NCBI GenBank assembly: GCA_012845835.1
Contig: JABAKD010000025.1
Span: 27,895,504 to 27,959,503, forward strand
Source of the DNA: Undaria pinnatifida
Taxonomy: Eukaryota > Sar > Phaeophyceae > Laminariales > Alariaceae
Reading direction: 5' to 3'
DNA length: 64,000 nt
Both the position numbers and the translations under genes were made by a program. The notes beneath the pieces were generated by a model. The model was not told where the DNA came from, searched no databases, and saw only the letters and a program-made list of their open reading frames with translations. Shown here piece by piece: positions 1 to 11,464 of the stretch. Within the stretch, counting starts at the first letter, position 1. Each line of letters opens with the position of its first letter.

Positions 1-498
1 AGCTCTATGCATGCCGGTGAGTTATTTGGACCGGGCTTTGGGGTGATTCTGGAGAAAAACATCACTCGGGAGGGACCTCAGGTGTCTTGGCAGGTTGTTG
101 GTGGGAGCCACGCCCGCGCTCAAATTTACTGTGCGATGAGGGTGATGTCACACCAGTTCAGTTCCCTGAGTTTTTGCTTGTGGTTACAAATACGGCTAAG
201 TACTGTATACCGTACCCTGTATAGCTCTTGGCTGTCTCCTCCCCCCATCCGCGCCCGCAGCCGCCTCCGTCGATATCGAAACGTTTCCGCTTGTTTTCCC
301 TTCCGCTCATAATCACCCATTCATCCCCATCGTTGCCCACCCTCCGCCGCCCTGCCCCTGAAGAAGCATGGAGACGGCGATGGAACATATATCCGGAATA
401 TATCTGCCGCCGCTGCTACCGCCCCCATCACTACCACTACAACCACTACCACCACCACCACCAACGCGGCCGCCGCTGCTGCCGCTGACGTCGTATCT
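1..498. other. Upstream region of gene 1, no exon fixed
   Basis: No convincing exon boundary can be set here. The frame of the first exon of gene 1 stays open back to a TAA at 310-312 and encodes a Thr/Ala-rich stretch near 421-498, so the exon could start at an acceptor after 312 instead of at the ATG at 499. A pyrimidine-rich tract ending in CAG at about 259 resembles an acceptor, but the in-frame TAA lies downstream of it. Further exons may lie left of the window. Confidence 0.4.
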
Positions 499-3400
499 AT
501 GGAACGTGTTGATGCAATCCCTGACGATGAGAGAACGGCCGGTGCTGCTGCTACGGTGAGCCCCCCATCTGGTCCTCTGTTGGTTCTTGGAGCAAGCGAC
601 AGCACTGCGGGGAAGGAGCCCTGCGACATTGTCGGGGACTCGCTCTGCCACGCCAAGTTGAGGGTTTCGCCGTCGGCGGCGGCGGGGGAGGGCAAGGTGG
701 GGAAGGAGGGCGGGCCGGGAGAGGGAGAGGCGACGAAGGGGGAGGGAGAGGTGGAGGCAGCGGAGGGGGACGGGGCATCGGGGAAGGGGAAGGGGGGAAC
801 GGGGAAGGGGAAAGGGGGGGCGGGGAGGGGGAAGGTTGGGGCGGGGAAGGGGAAGGGTAAAGGAGCGACAGCCGTGCCTCCGAGGGAGAACCGCGCGCGT
901 ACCCGTCGCTGCCGCTCCGCCTCCCAAACGGATGAAGGCCGTCTCGTCTCGGCCGGAAAAGGCAGTGACGAGAACTTAGCTGGTGTTAGCGGCGGTGGAG
1001 GAGGATGTGGCGGCGGCGGCGGCGGTGGTGGTAGCAGCGGCGGCGGTGAAAGCTGCGACAATGGTGGTGGCGGGGGCACCGAAGCCGTCCCGCTAGAGGG
1101 GCCGACTCCGAAGATAGGGGACGGGGGCGAGGTGCAACTGCTGGGGTCTTGTCCGTCGAGAATGGGACCGAAGCTGGAGGCGGAGCCAGTGCCAGAGCCT
1201 GTGCCCGTGCCCGAGGTTGAGACGGTGAAAGTGGAAGGAGGACGAGGGCGGCGGGAACAAGTCGGGGATTCCATCCCGACGAACGCTGCTACGACGACGG
1301 CTCCGGCGAAAACGAGAAATACGGCGAATATGACGACGAGGACTACGACGCCCGTGGGAATCCGCACGTCGAGGCGGTCGCGGCAAGATTGCGGCCTCAT
1401 CCCGGAAGCTGTGATCGCGAAGGTAATTTGGGGGTGGGATGGGGGGCGGAGGGGGGGTGGGTGGGGGGTGGGTGGGAGGGACGGGTAGAGGGCGAGGTGG
1501 AAACCTTGTGTTGATGCTGTGTGCGTGCGTGCGTGCGCGGTGTTTGTTTTGTCGCTGTTTGGTGAACTGTTCGTGTGGTTTGATTTGGTTTGGTTTGCAG
1601 GTGCCCCGGCTGGTGGTGGATCTGGAGAGCTATGTCGGGTTTCGAGTGAGCGCAGATGAGGCCAAGTCGCGCTGTCGAGAACTGGACCGCTGCGGTAAGC
1701 GCCTTGTGTTGCCACTCCAGGTGTGGTGGTCCGAATCCCGCCAATTTTTCATGTTCTGCTTAACATCTCCCGAAAGCCAGCCCCACTACTTTCGGCTCGA
1801 ACGTTAACCCTGGTCCAGCTGCTAATATGTATAGTCTACTCCCACAACTGTTTTGACCCCATATCGGGAGTGCAGTGCTAAAAGGTCAACATCGGTAAAA
1901 ATCTTCCTTCGTCTCTTCTATGCGCTGTGGAGATGTAGCGAATGCGTCGCCATCCTCCGTTATGATGGTGGCCTAAATCGCGCCCAAGTGCCGCCTACTG
2001 GTATGCTTGCGTTATTGCGGCCTGGTTGGCTCGGGGAACCAGGGTCTTGAAAGGAAATGGGCAGCTGTACCACACCGCGAGGGGGGAGGGAGGGACCGGG
2101 GATAGAGGGGAGCGGTTAGTGCGGGCGCAACGCTGTTCCAAGGTTTTTGGCCACCATTGGACCGCGAGGGCGGTTGGGTGACTCTCGCGCGCTGGCCAGG
2201 TTCTACGTACAGAGCGTGAATTTTCTTTCGTGTTCAACGACGGACGATGGCGTTTGTAACCGCCAAGAGAGGCCCGCCCCGCCCACCCGCCACCCCCTCA
2301 CCGACACAGTGTGGTTTTCTGCGATTTTTTATGGCGGTATACGTGTTCGTTCTGAAACTGACGAGACGCCCTCCAACCCACACACCACACACCTCTGCAC
2401 CAATCCATCCATCCACCCATCCACCCATCCACCCATCCACCCACCTACCCACTCACCCTAAAGTTATTCATGGCGGCATACGTATTGCTTCTATAATCAA
2501 CGAAACGCCTTCCTACACACACCTACTCACCCATTCACCCATCCACCCACCCACCCACCCACTCACCCACCAACGCACGGTGGCTTCGCCACTCCTCCTC
2601 TTCCGTGTGCCTCGGGACTTCATCCGAACCTTTTCTTCACAGGAGAGGGGTTGAGCCAGGAGGGGCTTCGTAACGCCATAGTGTCACTGCTTCTCCGTCG
2701 CGCCAACGAGAATTCAGAACGCGGCGGTGGCGGTGGCAGCGGCGCTGCTGGCCGCGGCATCCGTCGCAGGGGGGGCGAGAAGGGCAAGGTTCGGAAGAAG
2801 CCTGCTGCGGCAGCGCCGCGAAAGTTCGCCTTGACGGCTGCTTATGGGTCTAAGGCGGGTTTGAAGGTGGGGTCGGGTTTGGGGGTGGAGGTTGGGCCGG
2901 GGGTGGCAGGCGTGGACGAGGGGAGGAATGGCATCATCCGGAAGAAGTCCGCAGGGGCAGCACCGCGGAAGTTATCCCTGAAGGCTGCTTCTGATGCTGG
3001 GGTGGGGTTGGGATCCGCGGCGGCGTTGGGAGGCGTGAACGAGGGGAGGAAGGACAAGGTCGGGAAGAGGTCTAAAGGGGCAGCCCCGCGAAATTTAGCC
3101 TTGACGGCTACTTCTGAGGCTGGGATGAGGTTAGGCGTGGAGGTGGAATCGACGGTGGCGTTGGGAGGCGTGAACGGGGGGGGGGAGGGCAAGATCCGGA
3201 AGAAGTCTGCAGGAGCAGCGCTGCGGAAGTTAGCCTTGACGACTGCGTCTGAATCTGGGGTAGGGTTAGGGGTGGGGGTGGGGGTGGGGGTGGAAACGAC
3301 GGCGGGGTTCAGAGGCGTGGACGAGGGGGGCAAGGGCAAGGGTAAGGGTAAAGCAATGAGTAGTGGTAAGGGTGGTGGTAGAGGAAGGTTCGAGGGCGTG

Positions 3401-6400
3401 GTTGATAAGGGCGGCGGGGCAGATGGTGCGGAGAGGGATGAAGCGGGAGAAAAAGAAAGCAAGGAGCGCTGGAAGAAGAGGCCGCGGCAAACGTCTGGGA
3501 TTATTCTTGACAACAAGGGTAAGGGTAAAGGAATTACTAAGGGTAGGGCTGGTGGTGGCGAAAGGCCCGAGGGCGGGGTTGAGGGCGGAGGGGGGGGAGA
3601 TGATGCGCAGAGGGATGACGCGGGAGAGAAGGAAGGCAAGGAGCGCTCGAAGAAGAGGCCGCGGCGAGCGTCTGGGATTATTCCTGACAGCGTCATCTCG
3701 AAGGTAGGAAGGAGTAAACGAGTTGATAAAAAAATGCCAAGAGCGTTTCTGTTTTGACTCTGGTGCGCTCCCACACGGGCGCTCCTCGCGGTGGTTACTT
3801 GGATCGCGTTGGTTGGGCTTATGACCCGTTCGTTGGAGTTGTTGCATTGGCTGTGCTTTGATACAATAGCAGTAGTAGTAGCAACGGGGGTGTCATGAGA
3901 AAATAGATTGGTGGCGTGGACGCCGCGCGGCGGCGATGGGTGCGTTTTTCGTACTGCAGTAATGGTCCTACATTTATTCCAAGTTGTTCGTGCCGAAAAA
4001 AACGTGGGTGCAATTCTAAACGGGATAAGCTAGCCCTTCCTTCGACGTTAACTTAGATACGGGGTCTCAAAGCAATCCCCCCACCCCCTCCCCACCCCCA
4101 GTGGGCTACGGTACATGCCTTGGGTTTATAATGGTAGTAGTCATCGCTCTGGGGCCGGCCGTCAACTCAAGAGTCAACCACCTGTTTTTTTTACAATCCA
4201 GCCAGGCGTACTGCCCGGAAGAAAGCAATATACGGGTTAAAAAAAAATAAGATAGTATGGCTGTAGCGAGGGACTTGCGGAGAAGATATTTGTAACTGTT
4301 GTCAACTTGTATGTCTTGGTGGTCGACGGCGGCGGTCGTATATCTCAGAGTCTCGAAAGGGCTCCCTTTTATTTTGGTGTCCCTTTTTGGGGGTCGCGGT
4401 GTAAACTTGGAAGTCGCTTTCACTCATTTCAAAGGATGTATCACGGAACCTTTTTTTTTCTCTGCGCGGCGCCGCTGCATGCGCGTTGCGGTGGCGCGTG
4501 CCTTGCGCCGCTGTGCGCTTGCGTGTGGGTTCGCAGGTTCCGCGCTTGACTGTGGACCTTGCGGCGCTGCTGGGCTGCAAGGTGTCTACCGAGGAGGCGA
4601 AGGCAGCCTGTCGGGAGCTGGACAGATGCGGTGAGATTTTTTGGCTCTGCTCACGAACGGCTGAAGCTTGAAGCTTGTACATTCTTACCTGAAGTCTTAC
4701 ATTTCGTACTACTGCTACCTGGCATAAGGCAAGACATTATGTAGTTTTCACCTTCGAGGGAGACGGCATAGGGGGTCGATTGCTCACCGACTGCTGACGA
4801 CGTTGCTAGCTTTGTAGTCTGTACCGTGCCAGGTACTGGTTTGTTTTCACCGCTGTATGTAACGGGTATAAACTGCGTCCGTGGTTTGGGGCAAAACTAC
4901 TTGAAATTTGACTCTTGTATTTTTCATGTAATTAAGGGATGAAGGACGGCTGTTTGCAGACACCCATCGCCTCTGCCGTAAATTACACCCTGCGCACACT
5001 GAAGCATAGAGTTGCTGAAGTGTGGCCGATTGATGTGGTGTCGTTTTGGAGATGCCGAAAGGCCGCAACATGGAACCTGGGGAATCGCGCGATTTTCGTC
5101 AGGTGCGCAAACCGACGGGGGCGAAATCATGGCCGCCGAGCCGCCCTGTGCTTTTTGCCGAAAACGCCATGCGGGGAAGACATTGTTTATGACAGTACCT
5201 GATGGCATCCCCTCCCTTGAAACCAACGCATCCGCCCACCGCCCGCCTCCACCACACTTTCGTGCACCGTGTTCTTTTTCCCATCTCGCAGGGGAAAGCT
5301 TGAGCCAGCAGGAGCTGGGAGCCGCTTGCATGCCTATCGTGCTGCGTGGCCGAAGCGGTGACGGCGTCGGGGTCTGTAACGGCAGCGACGGTGGTGATGT
5401 GAAGACAAGCAATGTAGGAAGGCGATCCGAAGACCCCAGCTCCGCGGCGTCGACGACCGCCGGTGGTGCCCCTGAAGCAGGGCGGGGGCTAAAGGCGGCC
5501 GCAGTGAAGCCGCCGGGAGACTCGGCTGGGATCTGCGCGGGGGGAGTTGGGCTAGTCCCGGACGCTGTGATGGAAAAGGTTAGCTCTCTGCACGCTGTAT
5601 CATTTCGTGGCGTGCGTACCCGACTGTATCGGTGGAGTTTGGCCGCTCGGATAGTAACTTCGCGGGCTTATGATATGCAACGCATGTGATTGACACGTGC
5701 TTTATTAGTGTGGGTGGAGTTCTCGAAAACAATTCGAACAGTTGCCAGAAGGAAGGTGGTTGTGGTTTACTGAGTTTGCCTTGCGCACGGAATCCCCGCC
5801 TACATCGCACGCAGGTACGGGTTTTGCCTGCGAGGTGCTTGCAGCGAAAAAGCGTAGTCGTGGCCACCCCCCCTCCGCAAATACTAACGGTAGCTGCCGC
5901 ACGGCCGTATTTTGAGTGAGAGAAAACGCCACGTGATGTGGTCGAGAACGCGGCACGCGAGCGATGTGTTTACTGCATTGTCGCAACAAACTGGCTGATT
6001 GATTCGTGTATTTGGCGCGTACAACCTTTGTACGTTCTTCCGCTTGCCCCCTCCCCCCCGCCGGCCGGTACAGGTGCCACGCTTGGCAATAGACCTGGAA
6101 ACTTTCGTTGGACGTCCTGTGTCCAAAGAGGAGGCTGCGGCGTCCTGCCGGGCGCTGGACCGTTGCGGTGCGTTTCCGGTGTTTGTGGTAGGCGTCGTGA
6201 GCGCCACTTAACGGCTTCTTTTCTTTTTCACGAGGCTGTGCTTTTGTGTTTTTATGATGCAGGTATGGTCTATTGTTGTTGTGAATGGCGTGGGTGCCTG
6301 GGCGTCATGAGAGGTTAGCATGTCTACGACAAATGGCAAGCGCACGATTTTACGGCACCCTTTTGTGGGGCGCAGCTTGAGAGCGTCGCATGCCCATGCG

Positions 6401-9400
6401 CGGTGTGCGATCAATTCGCCGCAGCGGTTCTGGTCCAACAATTGAAGCAGTTCTTGCTCAAGCTTTTGAGGGCCTTCAACGCACTCTCGCGATGTCGGCG
6501 TTTTGATTGCCTCTGTGTCAGCGTTCGATTTGTTGGAGTGCCAGCTTTCGCCATCTCCAGGGCAGCTTCTCGAACCCCGTCAACCGTCCCAACATTTGGG
6601 GTGCTAGGTTTTCGTATCGTCCGTCATACGCAGTAACCTGTGCCCCCCCCCCTACCCCCCTCTCTGCCCCCTTCTCCCGTTTGGCCACGGGCTCCGGCGT
6701 CGCCATTTTTATCGTCTCCCCACTCCCACTCTATTGCGTTGTATTGACCTGCCAGGCGAAAATCTGACGCAGCAGGAGCTCTGCAATGCCTGCGTCTCCG
6801 TGCTGATTTTCCGTGCCGATGTGGCCCCGGGCTTGGGCGGAGATAGCGGCGGCGGAGGCGGCAGCGACGGTGTAGTACTCGGCAACTCTGCCACTTCTGA
6901 TGTCGACCCCACGTCATCCCCGATGCGTGTTGAGCCGAACGATTCTCTCGTCGAACCCCTACTGCCGCTGCCCGCAATGCCGCAAGCGGCGACCGGGGTT
7001 ATCCCTTCCGATGCCAGCTGCTTCGAGTCCCGCAGTGAGGGAGAGGTAGCTCATGACTCGCTGCAGCGGCGAGTCCAAGGCCAAGAGCGACAGCGTGGAG
7101 AGGGAGGGCTCGTTGTGAAAAGGGGCGAGATCGACGAGGAATGCGCCTGGGGGGGCGTCGCGGATAGCGGCGGGGACGGCGCCAGCGTCGGAAGCAACGA
7201 AAATGGGGCAAATGGGGCGAATGGACAGCAGCCGCGAGGGTCGCGGAAGTCGTCGTCGGCGATGGGGGTTTCGCCACCTTGTCCCGATGGTGCAGGTGGG
7301 AATTGATGTGGTATAGTCGCGCGCGGCGAGCGGAAATTGGACGTGCTGCGTTCTTGAGGGATAGGTCGCACTACGTGTTGTTGGTATTACGCGTGGGATC
7401 ACTGTCGTCGCCACTTCCCGTGGTGCTACGGGTGTGAGTTGTGCGGATGGGACCTACAGCTGTTGGATATCGCCGGCTAGTAGATTTTGGACCCGACAGA
7501 GTCACCGTTGCCGTGACGGCCGCTGTCACAATCGCCTCATTTGTTTGTCGTAAAAGGTCTCCCCCGCTACTGTAGCGCGGCAAGCACACCAAGCGGTGCA
7601 TGCGCAAGCTCGTACACGTTCCCCTTAAGTGGTATCACTCTTCCCCTTCGGTTGACGCCTCGTGCATGCAGACCATGCTGAGCGGGGAACTCAACATGAC
7701 GTTTACCCTGACGACTTCGGATGGATTGCTCGTGTCATGCTTGCTATCGTTAGCAGAATCGTGATGACGATACCAGCGCTCCGTCACGTGTTCAACTCGC
7801 GGCCTTTCTCCTTAGCATCCTCAGGAGGGAACGAAAAAAATGGCAGGGTTGTCGATACTTTCTGGCTTTCACGGTACTTTTCGGCAAATTCTGCATACCC
7901 TAAATTTGGTGCCAGTACCAGGTATATATTTTTTGGGGGGAATTAAGTGGAAACAGACTGAAAGAAAATGATATCGCCGGGGGATTCACGAACAACTCCG
8001 AGAGTGCAGAAGTCGCGAAATTAGGGCTCGTACATCCGCGAAGAATGTTTCTGCTTGGTCATCGGTTGCGATGTACCAGGTGTCCCGAAGGCCGCGTCAC
8101 GCCCTCCCAATCCCCGATTTTCCTCTTTTCTGTTGCTTGCTCTTTTCCCGCCCGGTGCGTCGAACGATCGCCGTCATCAGGTGCAACAAAAAATCCTGGC
8201 TCCCCTCCAAATCAACGGCACCTACTTCTTCCGGAGGGGCCACCAACGCTAGTAGGCACGATATCGCCGCCCCTAATCTCGAAACCCCAAGTGCTGGCAC
8301 CCCAAATCCGGGCACCCCAAATCCCGGCAATCCAAACCTCGGCCGAAAATCTCTCTAGCCGCGGCGGCTCCGACCTTTCAAGCTTGGGCACTGGCAATGA
8401 TGGAACCCTTGGGCCGCGTTCTTCGGGGAGCTTGGGGGAACGAACAGGGGGCAGTGAAGAGATGTGCAGTTTGCCAGACGCGACATTGGCGCCCCTATCC
8501 CCGGCGCTCCAAGTCCCGACACCCGAAATCCCGGCACCCCCGATCCCGGCATCCCAAATCCCGGCGGAAACTCTCTCCAGCCTCGGCGGCTCCGACGTTT
8601 CAAGCCAGTGCACCGGCAATGATGGAAACCTTGAGCCGAATTCTTCGTCGGACCTGGGGGAGCAAAGGGGGGGTAACGATCAGAGGTGCAACTCGCCGGA
8701 GGACCTCGCGCGCAGCTGTGGCGACAAAGGCGCCGTCCACAAACGTGACTCTGACGGTGGCGATTGCTCCAATAGAGGAAATGGCAATATGCTACCCCTC
8801 GGCCTCCGTGGTGCCGGCACTGCTGTTGCGAGTGATTGCCGACGACCGAACGCGTCGAATAGCGGCGTTGGCGGCGAGCGCTCGAGCAGCTCCCGCCCCC
8901 GCCGCAGTTGCTGCAGCACTCCCCTGGCAACGGCGGCGCTGCGTCGGCGAGCCGAGGATGGCCCCTCCCCGTCTCCGTTGCTCTCGGCGAAGAGCCGGGG
9001 CGGCGAAAAGCGGAAACGCGATGCTAACGGAGGGGCTAGAGAAACGACGAAATCGCGCAATGCAACGGCCAAGAAGCGCAATACGAACGATGGCAACAAC
9101 AGCGACAGCAGCTACTGCAGTAGCAGCAGCAGCAGTAGCGGCAGCACCAGCAACTGGAGCGGTGGCGACAGCAGCGACAGAGAAAGTAGCGTCGGTGTGA
9201 GGGTGCGGCAAGCCGGGCTTTCCGCCGCACCGCTTGAGTGCAGGGTGGGCGAGTTCGTCGTCTTCCCTACCCCGCGGGCCTCGCCCGTGCCGTTTCGCTT
9301 GGGCAAAATCCTGCGAAAGCAGGTCTCGGCGGCCGCCCCGGCTGGAGGGGCGGCGGGGATCGAAGTCATTGTTCACTGGTTCACGCCGAAGAGTAAAGCG

Positions 9401-10462
9401 CGTCGCGGCCGGGGCGGCGCCACCGGCGACGTCGGAGGTGTCGACAAGGGTACCGGCATCCACCTCGCTGACGCGGGAGCCTTGCCCAGAAGACCAAAGG
9501 CTGACGCGAAGAACGGCTTCGCGCTCGCTTCGCAGTCGGCGGAGGCGGCCGCGGCGGCGGCTGTGGAAACGGCGACGGCGGGCCATGACTATGACCAGGG
9601 TGGCGGCACCGGCGACGTCCAACGTTTCAACAAGGGTGCCTTCAGCCACAGCCTCGATGAGAGGGGCTTGCCGAGAAGAAAAAATGATAACGCGAAGAAG
9701 GGTTTTATGTACGCTGCGCAGCCGGCGAGGGCGGCGGAGGCGGCCGCGGCTACTGGGGGGGCAACGGCGCGTCGTGATCAAGGCGGTGGTACCGACGACG
9801 TCGGAGGTGTTAAAAGCGGTGTCTTGAGCTACCGCGTCGACGAGGAGGGCTTGCTGGTACGGAGAAAGGTTGACACGAAGAGTAGCGTCGCGTTCGCTGT
9901 GCAGTCGGCGGAAGCGGCCGCGCCTGCGGCGGTGGTGGCGGTGACGGCGCGTCGTGACCAGAATGGTGGTATCAAGGACGTCGGAGGTGCGGATAAGGAT
10001 GCCTTGAGCCACCTCGTCAAAGAGGGGGGCTTGGAGAAAAGCAGAAAGGTTGACGCGAAGAGTGGATTCGCGTTCGCTCCGCAGTCGGCGGAGGCGGCCG
10101 CGGCTGCGGCGGTGGCGGCGGCGACGGCAGCGTCGGCGGCGGTATTGGAATACACCTTGGGCAGCAAGTGGTGCGGAGTGTTTGTGCCCAACCCGGCGGG
10201 TGGTAATTCCCCCGTGAGTGACACCGGGGTGGAGAACTTAGCCACGGCCTTGCTGGTGTTTCCGAAGCTTCTTCGGTCAAACGCGGGCATGCCGGCGAAA
10301 GTGCGCACCGCTGTCAGTAAAGCAGTGGTGGCGGTCGCTGTTGCCGCGGAATTGCAGGCGCACGAAGCGGTGCATGCGGGGGCGGGGGGTGGGGAGAAGG
10401 CTGTCGGGGTGGATAATTCTGTTGGGGGCTGGAATTATGATTCGGCAGATGACTTTGAGTGA
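499..10462 (+). CDS. Repetitive nuclear-type protein with three copies of an unrecognised module and a split Tudor/chromo-like domain
   Basis: I do not recognise the family. Exons read by splice sites and phase: 499-1422, 1601-1694, 2643-3703, 4537-4630, 5292-5578, 6074-6167, 6756-7295 and 8181-10462. All junctions are GT-AG and phase-compatible, giving about 1,791 aa. A module recurs three times: an 'IPD.VI.K' end of one exon, an invariant 94-nt exon encoding 'VPRL..DL...G..VS.EEA' and ending 'CR.LDRCG', then 'E.LSQ.EL..A' at the start of the next long exon. The linkers are Gly/Lys/Arg-rich with basic 'KKRPRR' patches, which suggests a nuclear location. The last exon has Ser-rich and polar repeats, then 'VGEFVVFPTP..PFRLGKIL' and 'VHWF', and after a repeat insertion 'YTLGSKWCGVFVP' and a terminal helix. 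This pattern resembles Tudor/chromo-barrel-like domains of plants and algae. The start codon and the junction 7295/8181 are the weakest parts: an alternative is that 8181-10462 is a separate gene. Confidence 0.68.
1393..2701 (+). repeat. Module copy 1 of gene 1 (three exon pieces)
   Basis: The pieces are 1393-1422 ('GLIPEAVIAK'), the 94-nt exon 1601-1694 ('VPRLVVDLESYVGF' to 'CRELDRCG') and 2643-2701 ('EGLSQEGLRNAIVSLLLRR'). The introns are phase 0 and then phase 1, the same as in the two other copies. Conserved positions are Pro-Arg-Leu, Asp-Leu, Gly, Val-Ser, Glu-Ala, Cys-Arg, Leu-Asp-Arg-Cys-Gly and Leu-Ser-Gln. Confidence 0.75.
2390..2577. repeat. CCATCCAC-type simple repeats in intron
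   Basis: Two tracts of CCAT/CCAC units (about 2400-2455 and 2525-2575) lie in the intron 1695-2642 of gene 1. Each follows a related sequence containing 'ATGGCGG.ATACGT', so a segment of roughly 130 bp appears to have duplicated with its repeat tract. Confidence 0.7.
2792..3330 (+). repeat. Four tandem Lys/Ala-rich coding repeats of 41-49 aa
   Basis: Inside exon 2643-3703 of gene 1, units start near 2792, 2939, 3062 and 3197 with 'RKKSAGAAPRKLAL'-like text, followed by a Gly/Val-rich tail ending 'GGVNEGR'. Spacings of 147, 123 and 135 bp are all multiples of three, which fits expansion within a translated frame. Confidence 0.8.
3338..3691 (+). repeat. Two tandem 59-aa coding repeats carrying a partial module start
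   Basis: Two units of 177 bp start at 3338 and 3515. Each runs from 'KGKGK' through an acidic stretch ('RDDAGEKEGKERSKKRPRR') to 'SGII'. In the second unit 'GIIPD' becomes the functional start of module copy 2. In the first it reads 'GIILDN' and continues into the next unit, so the amplified segment overlapped the module border. Confidence 0.8.
3674..5347 (+). repeat. Module copy 2 of gene 1 (three exon pieces)
   Basis: The pieces are 3674-3703 ('GIIPDSVISK'), the 94-nt exon 4537-4630 ('VPRLTVDLAALLGC' to 'CRELDRCG') and 5292-5347 ('ESLSQQELGAACMPIVLR'). Intron phases match copy 1. Confidence 0.75.
5549..6814 (+). repeat. Module copy 3 of gene 1 (three exon pieces)
   Basis: The pieces are 5549-5578 ('GLVPDAVMEK'), the 94-nt exon 6074-6167 ('VPRLAIDLETFVGR' to 'CRALDRCG') and 6756-6814 ('ENLTQQELCNACVSVLIFR'). 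Intron phases match copies 1 and 2. The following exon ends with a different sequence, so the series stops here. Confidence 0.75.
7296..8180 (+). other. Last intron of gene 1, no other feature seen
   Basis: An 885-bp intron with donor GTGGGA at 7296 and acceptor TCATCAG ending at 8180. The junction is phase 1 and restores a Gly codon. It holds one copy of the recurrent short word ACCAGGTA near 7917. No conserved coding sequence was seen inside. Confidence 0.5.
8269..8720 (+). repeat. Two tandem coding repeats of 74 aa in the last exon of gene 1
   Basis: A Pro/Ile/Ala-rich segment ('APQIP', 'PAPPIPASQIP') followed by 'LSS.GGSD.SS...GNDG' occurs twice. The matching word GGCGGCTCCGAC starts at 8363 and 8585, a spacing of 222 bp. 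Confidence 0.8.
9403..10143 (+). repeat. Four tandem coding repeats of 60-62 aa inside the Tudor/chromo-like domain
   Basis: Units are marked by 'GG..DVGG' at 9428, 9614, 9797 and 9977 (spacings 186, 183 and 180 bp). Each continues with 'LPRR...DAK.GFA.A.QSAEAAAAAA'. The block sits between 'VHWFTPKS' and 'YTLGSKWCGVF', the two halves of one recognisable small domain. Confidence 0.82.
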
Positions 10463-11464
10463 CGATGGTGTTGATGATGTGTTTTATAGAATTGCTGGTA
10501 TTTTTCCGTACCGTAGATGAGACTATTTTGGTTTGTAGTCAGTTGACAATGCATAGTTGGCGGCAGATACCTGCGGGGACGTCCCGTTCCTTCGGGTTGC
10601 CCTTGCAGCTGGTTGGTGCGTGGGAGTTACCGCGCAGTGGCGGAGTTGTTGTCAGTGCGCTTTGGTTGCGCTTTGCGCAATTCGCTTCGGATTTCGGTTG
10701 GAGTGGGGTGGAGATTTCCCGTTTTGTACTGTTCGTGCGGGGTGAATACACTTTGCCGTGTCGGACTGCAAACAGATATTGAAAAAATCTGTTAATAAGC
10801 ACAGGTACCGGTACGCGTAGCCTAAGTAACGTTGATAGTCCCCAAAGGAAGGTAAAGTATTTCCCGATCACCACATTTTTTCAGTACAAGCACAAGTAAA
10901 ATATGTTATTGTGAACCTTTTGTGTATACGCCTCGTATTATAGTAGCTACCAGGTGTGCTCTTTAACACGTCGTTGGCAAAGTCCTAGGCCTGTTGGTTG
11001 TTTTCCGATGGTTTACGAAGGCTGCTGTCGTAGCGAATGTTCGTGCGAGGCGTTCTCGTAAGTAATACTCAGGCGGCTCGTTGCTTTAATATCGTACATA
11101 TAATTAATACTCGTGGCAGCTGTTGTTTTGGAGTACTGGGCTGAGTGCGCAGCAGCAGCATTTCGTGATGTACATGTAAATGTATATGTACCAGGTATGG
11201 TAGTTCAAATGTACCAGGAGTGGTGAGTACTCCTCCTGTTGTACCATGTACCGGGTATGCTGCTGTACCTGCGAGTACGTCCAAAACGCAAGTTATTGTC
11301 TAAATAATAAAAAATTGCAAGTCTAAAAATATTGTCGATCGCCCAGGTGTTTTCCCAAAACCATGGTATTTTTCGGCCTATTATATAATGTAGCTGGTGC
11401 TACCCTGGTTGCTGTGCTCTTGTCAGAGGATTAACCAATATATTACACTGTGTCTATGTACCTA
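10463..11464. other. Intergenic, no feature recognised
   Basis: Downstream of gene 1. AT-richer, with short ACCAGGTA/TGTACCAGG-type words near 11190-11260 but no supported gene. Confidence 0.5.

Noticed and set aside
321-1715. Long minus-strand Pro/Ser-rich frame opposite the first exon of gene 1
   Set aside because: It mirrors the GC-rich exon, has no domain, and runs through the intron after 1422. The plus-strand reading is supported by the repeated module and splice sites.
8792-10012. 406-codon minus-strand frame opposite the last exon of gene 1
   Set aside because: Arg/Ala-rich shadow of the plus-strand 60-aa repeats, without splice or domain support.
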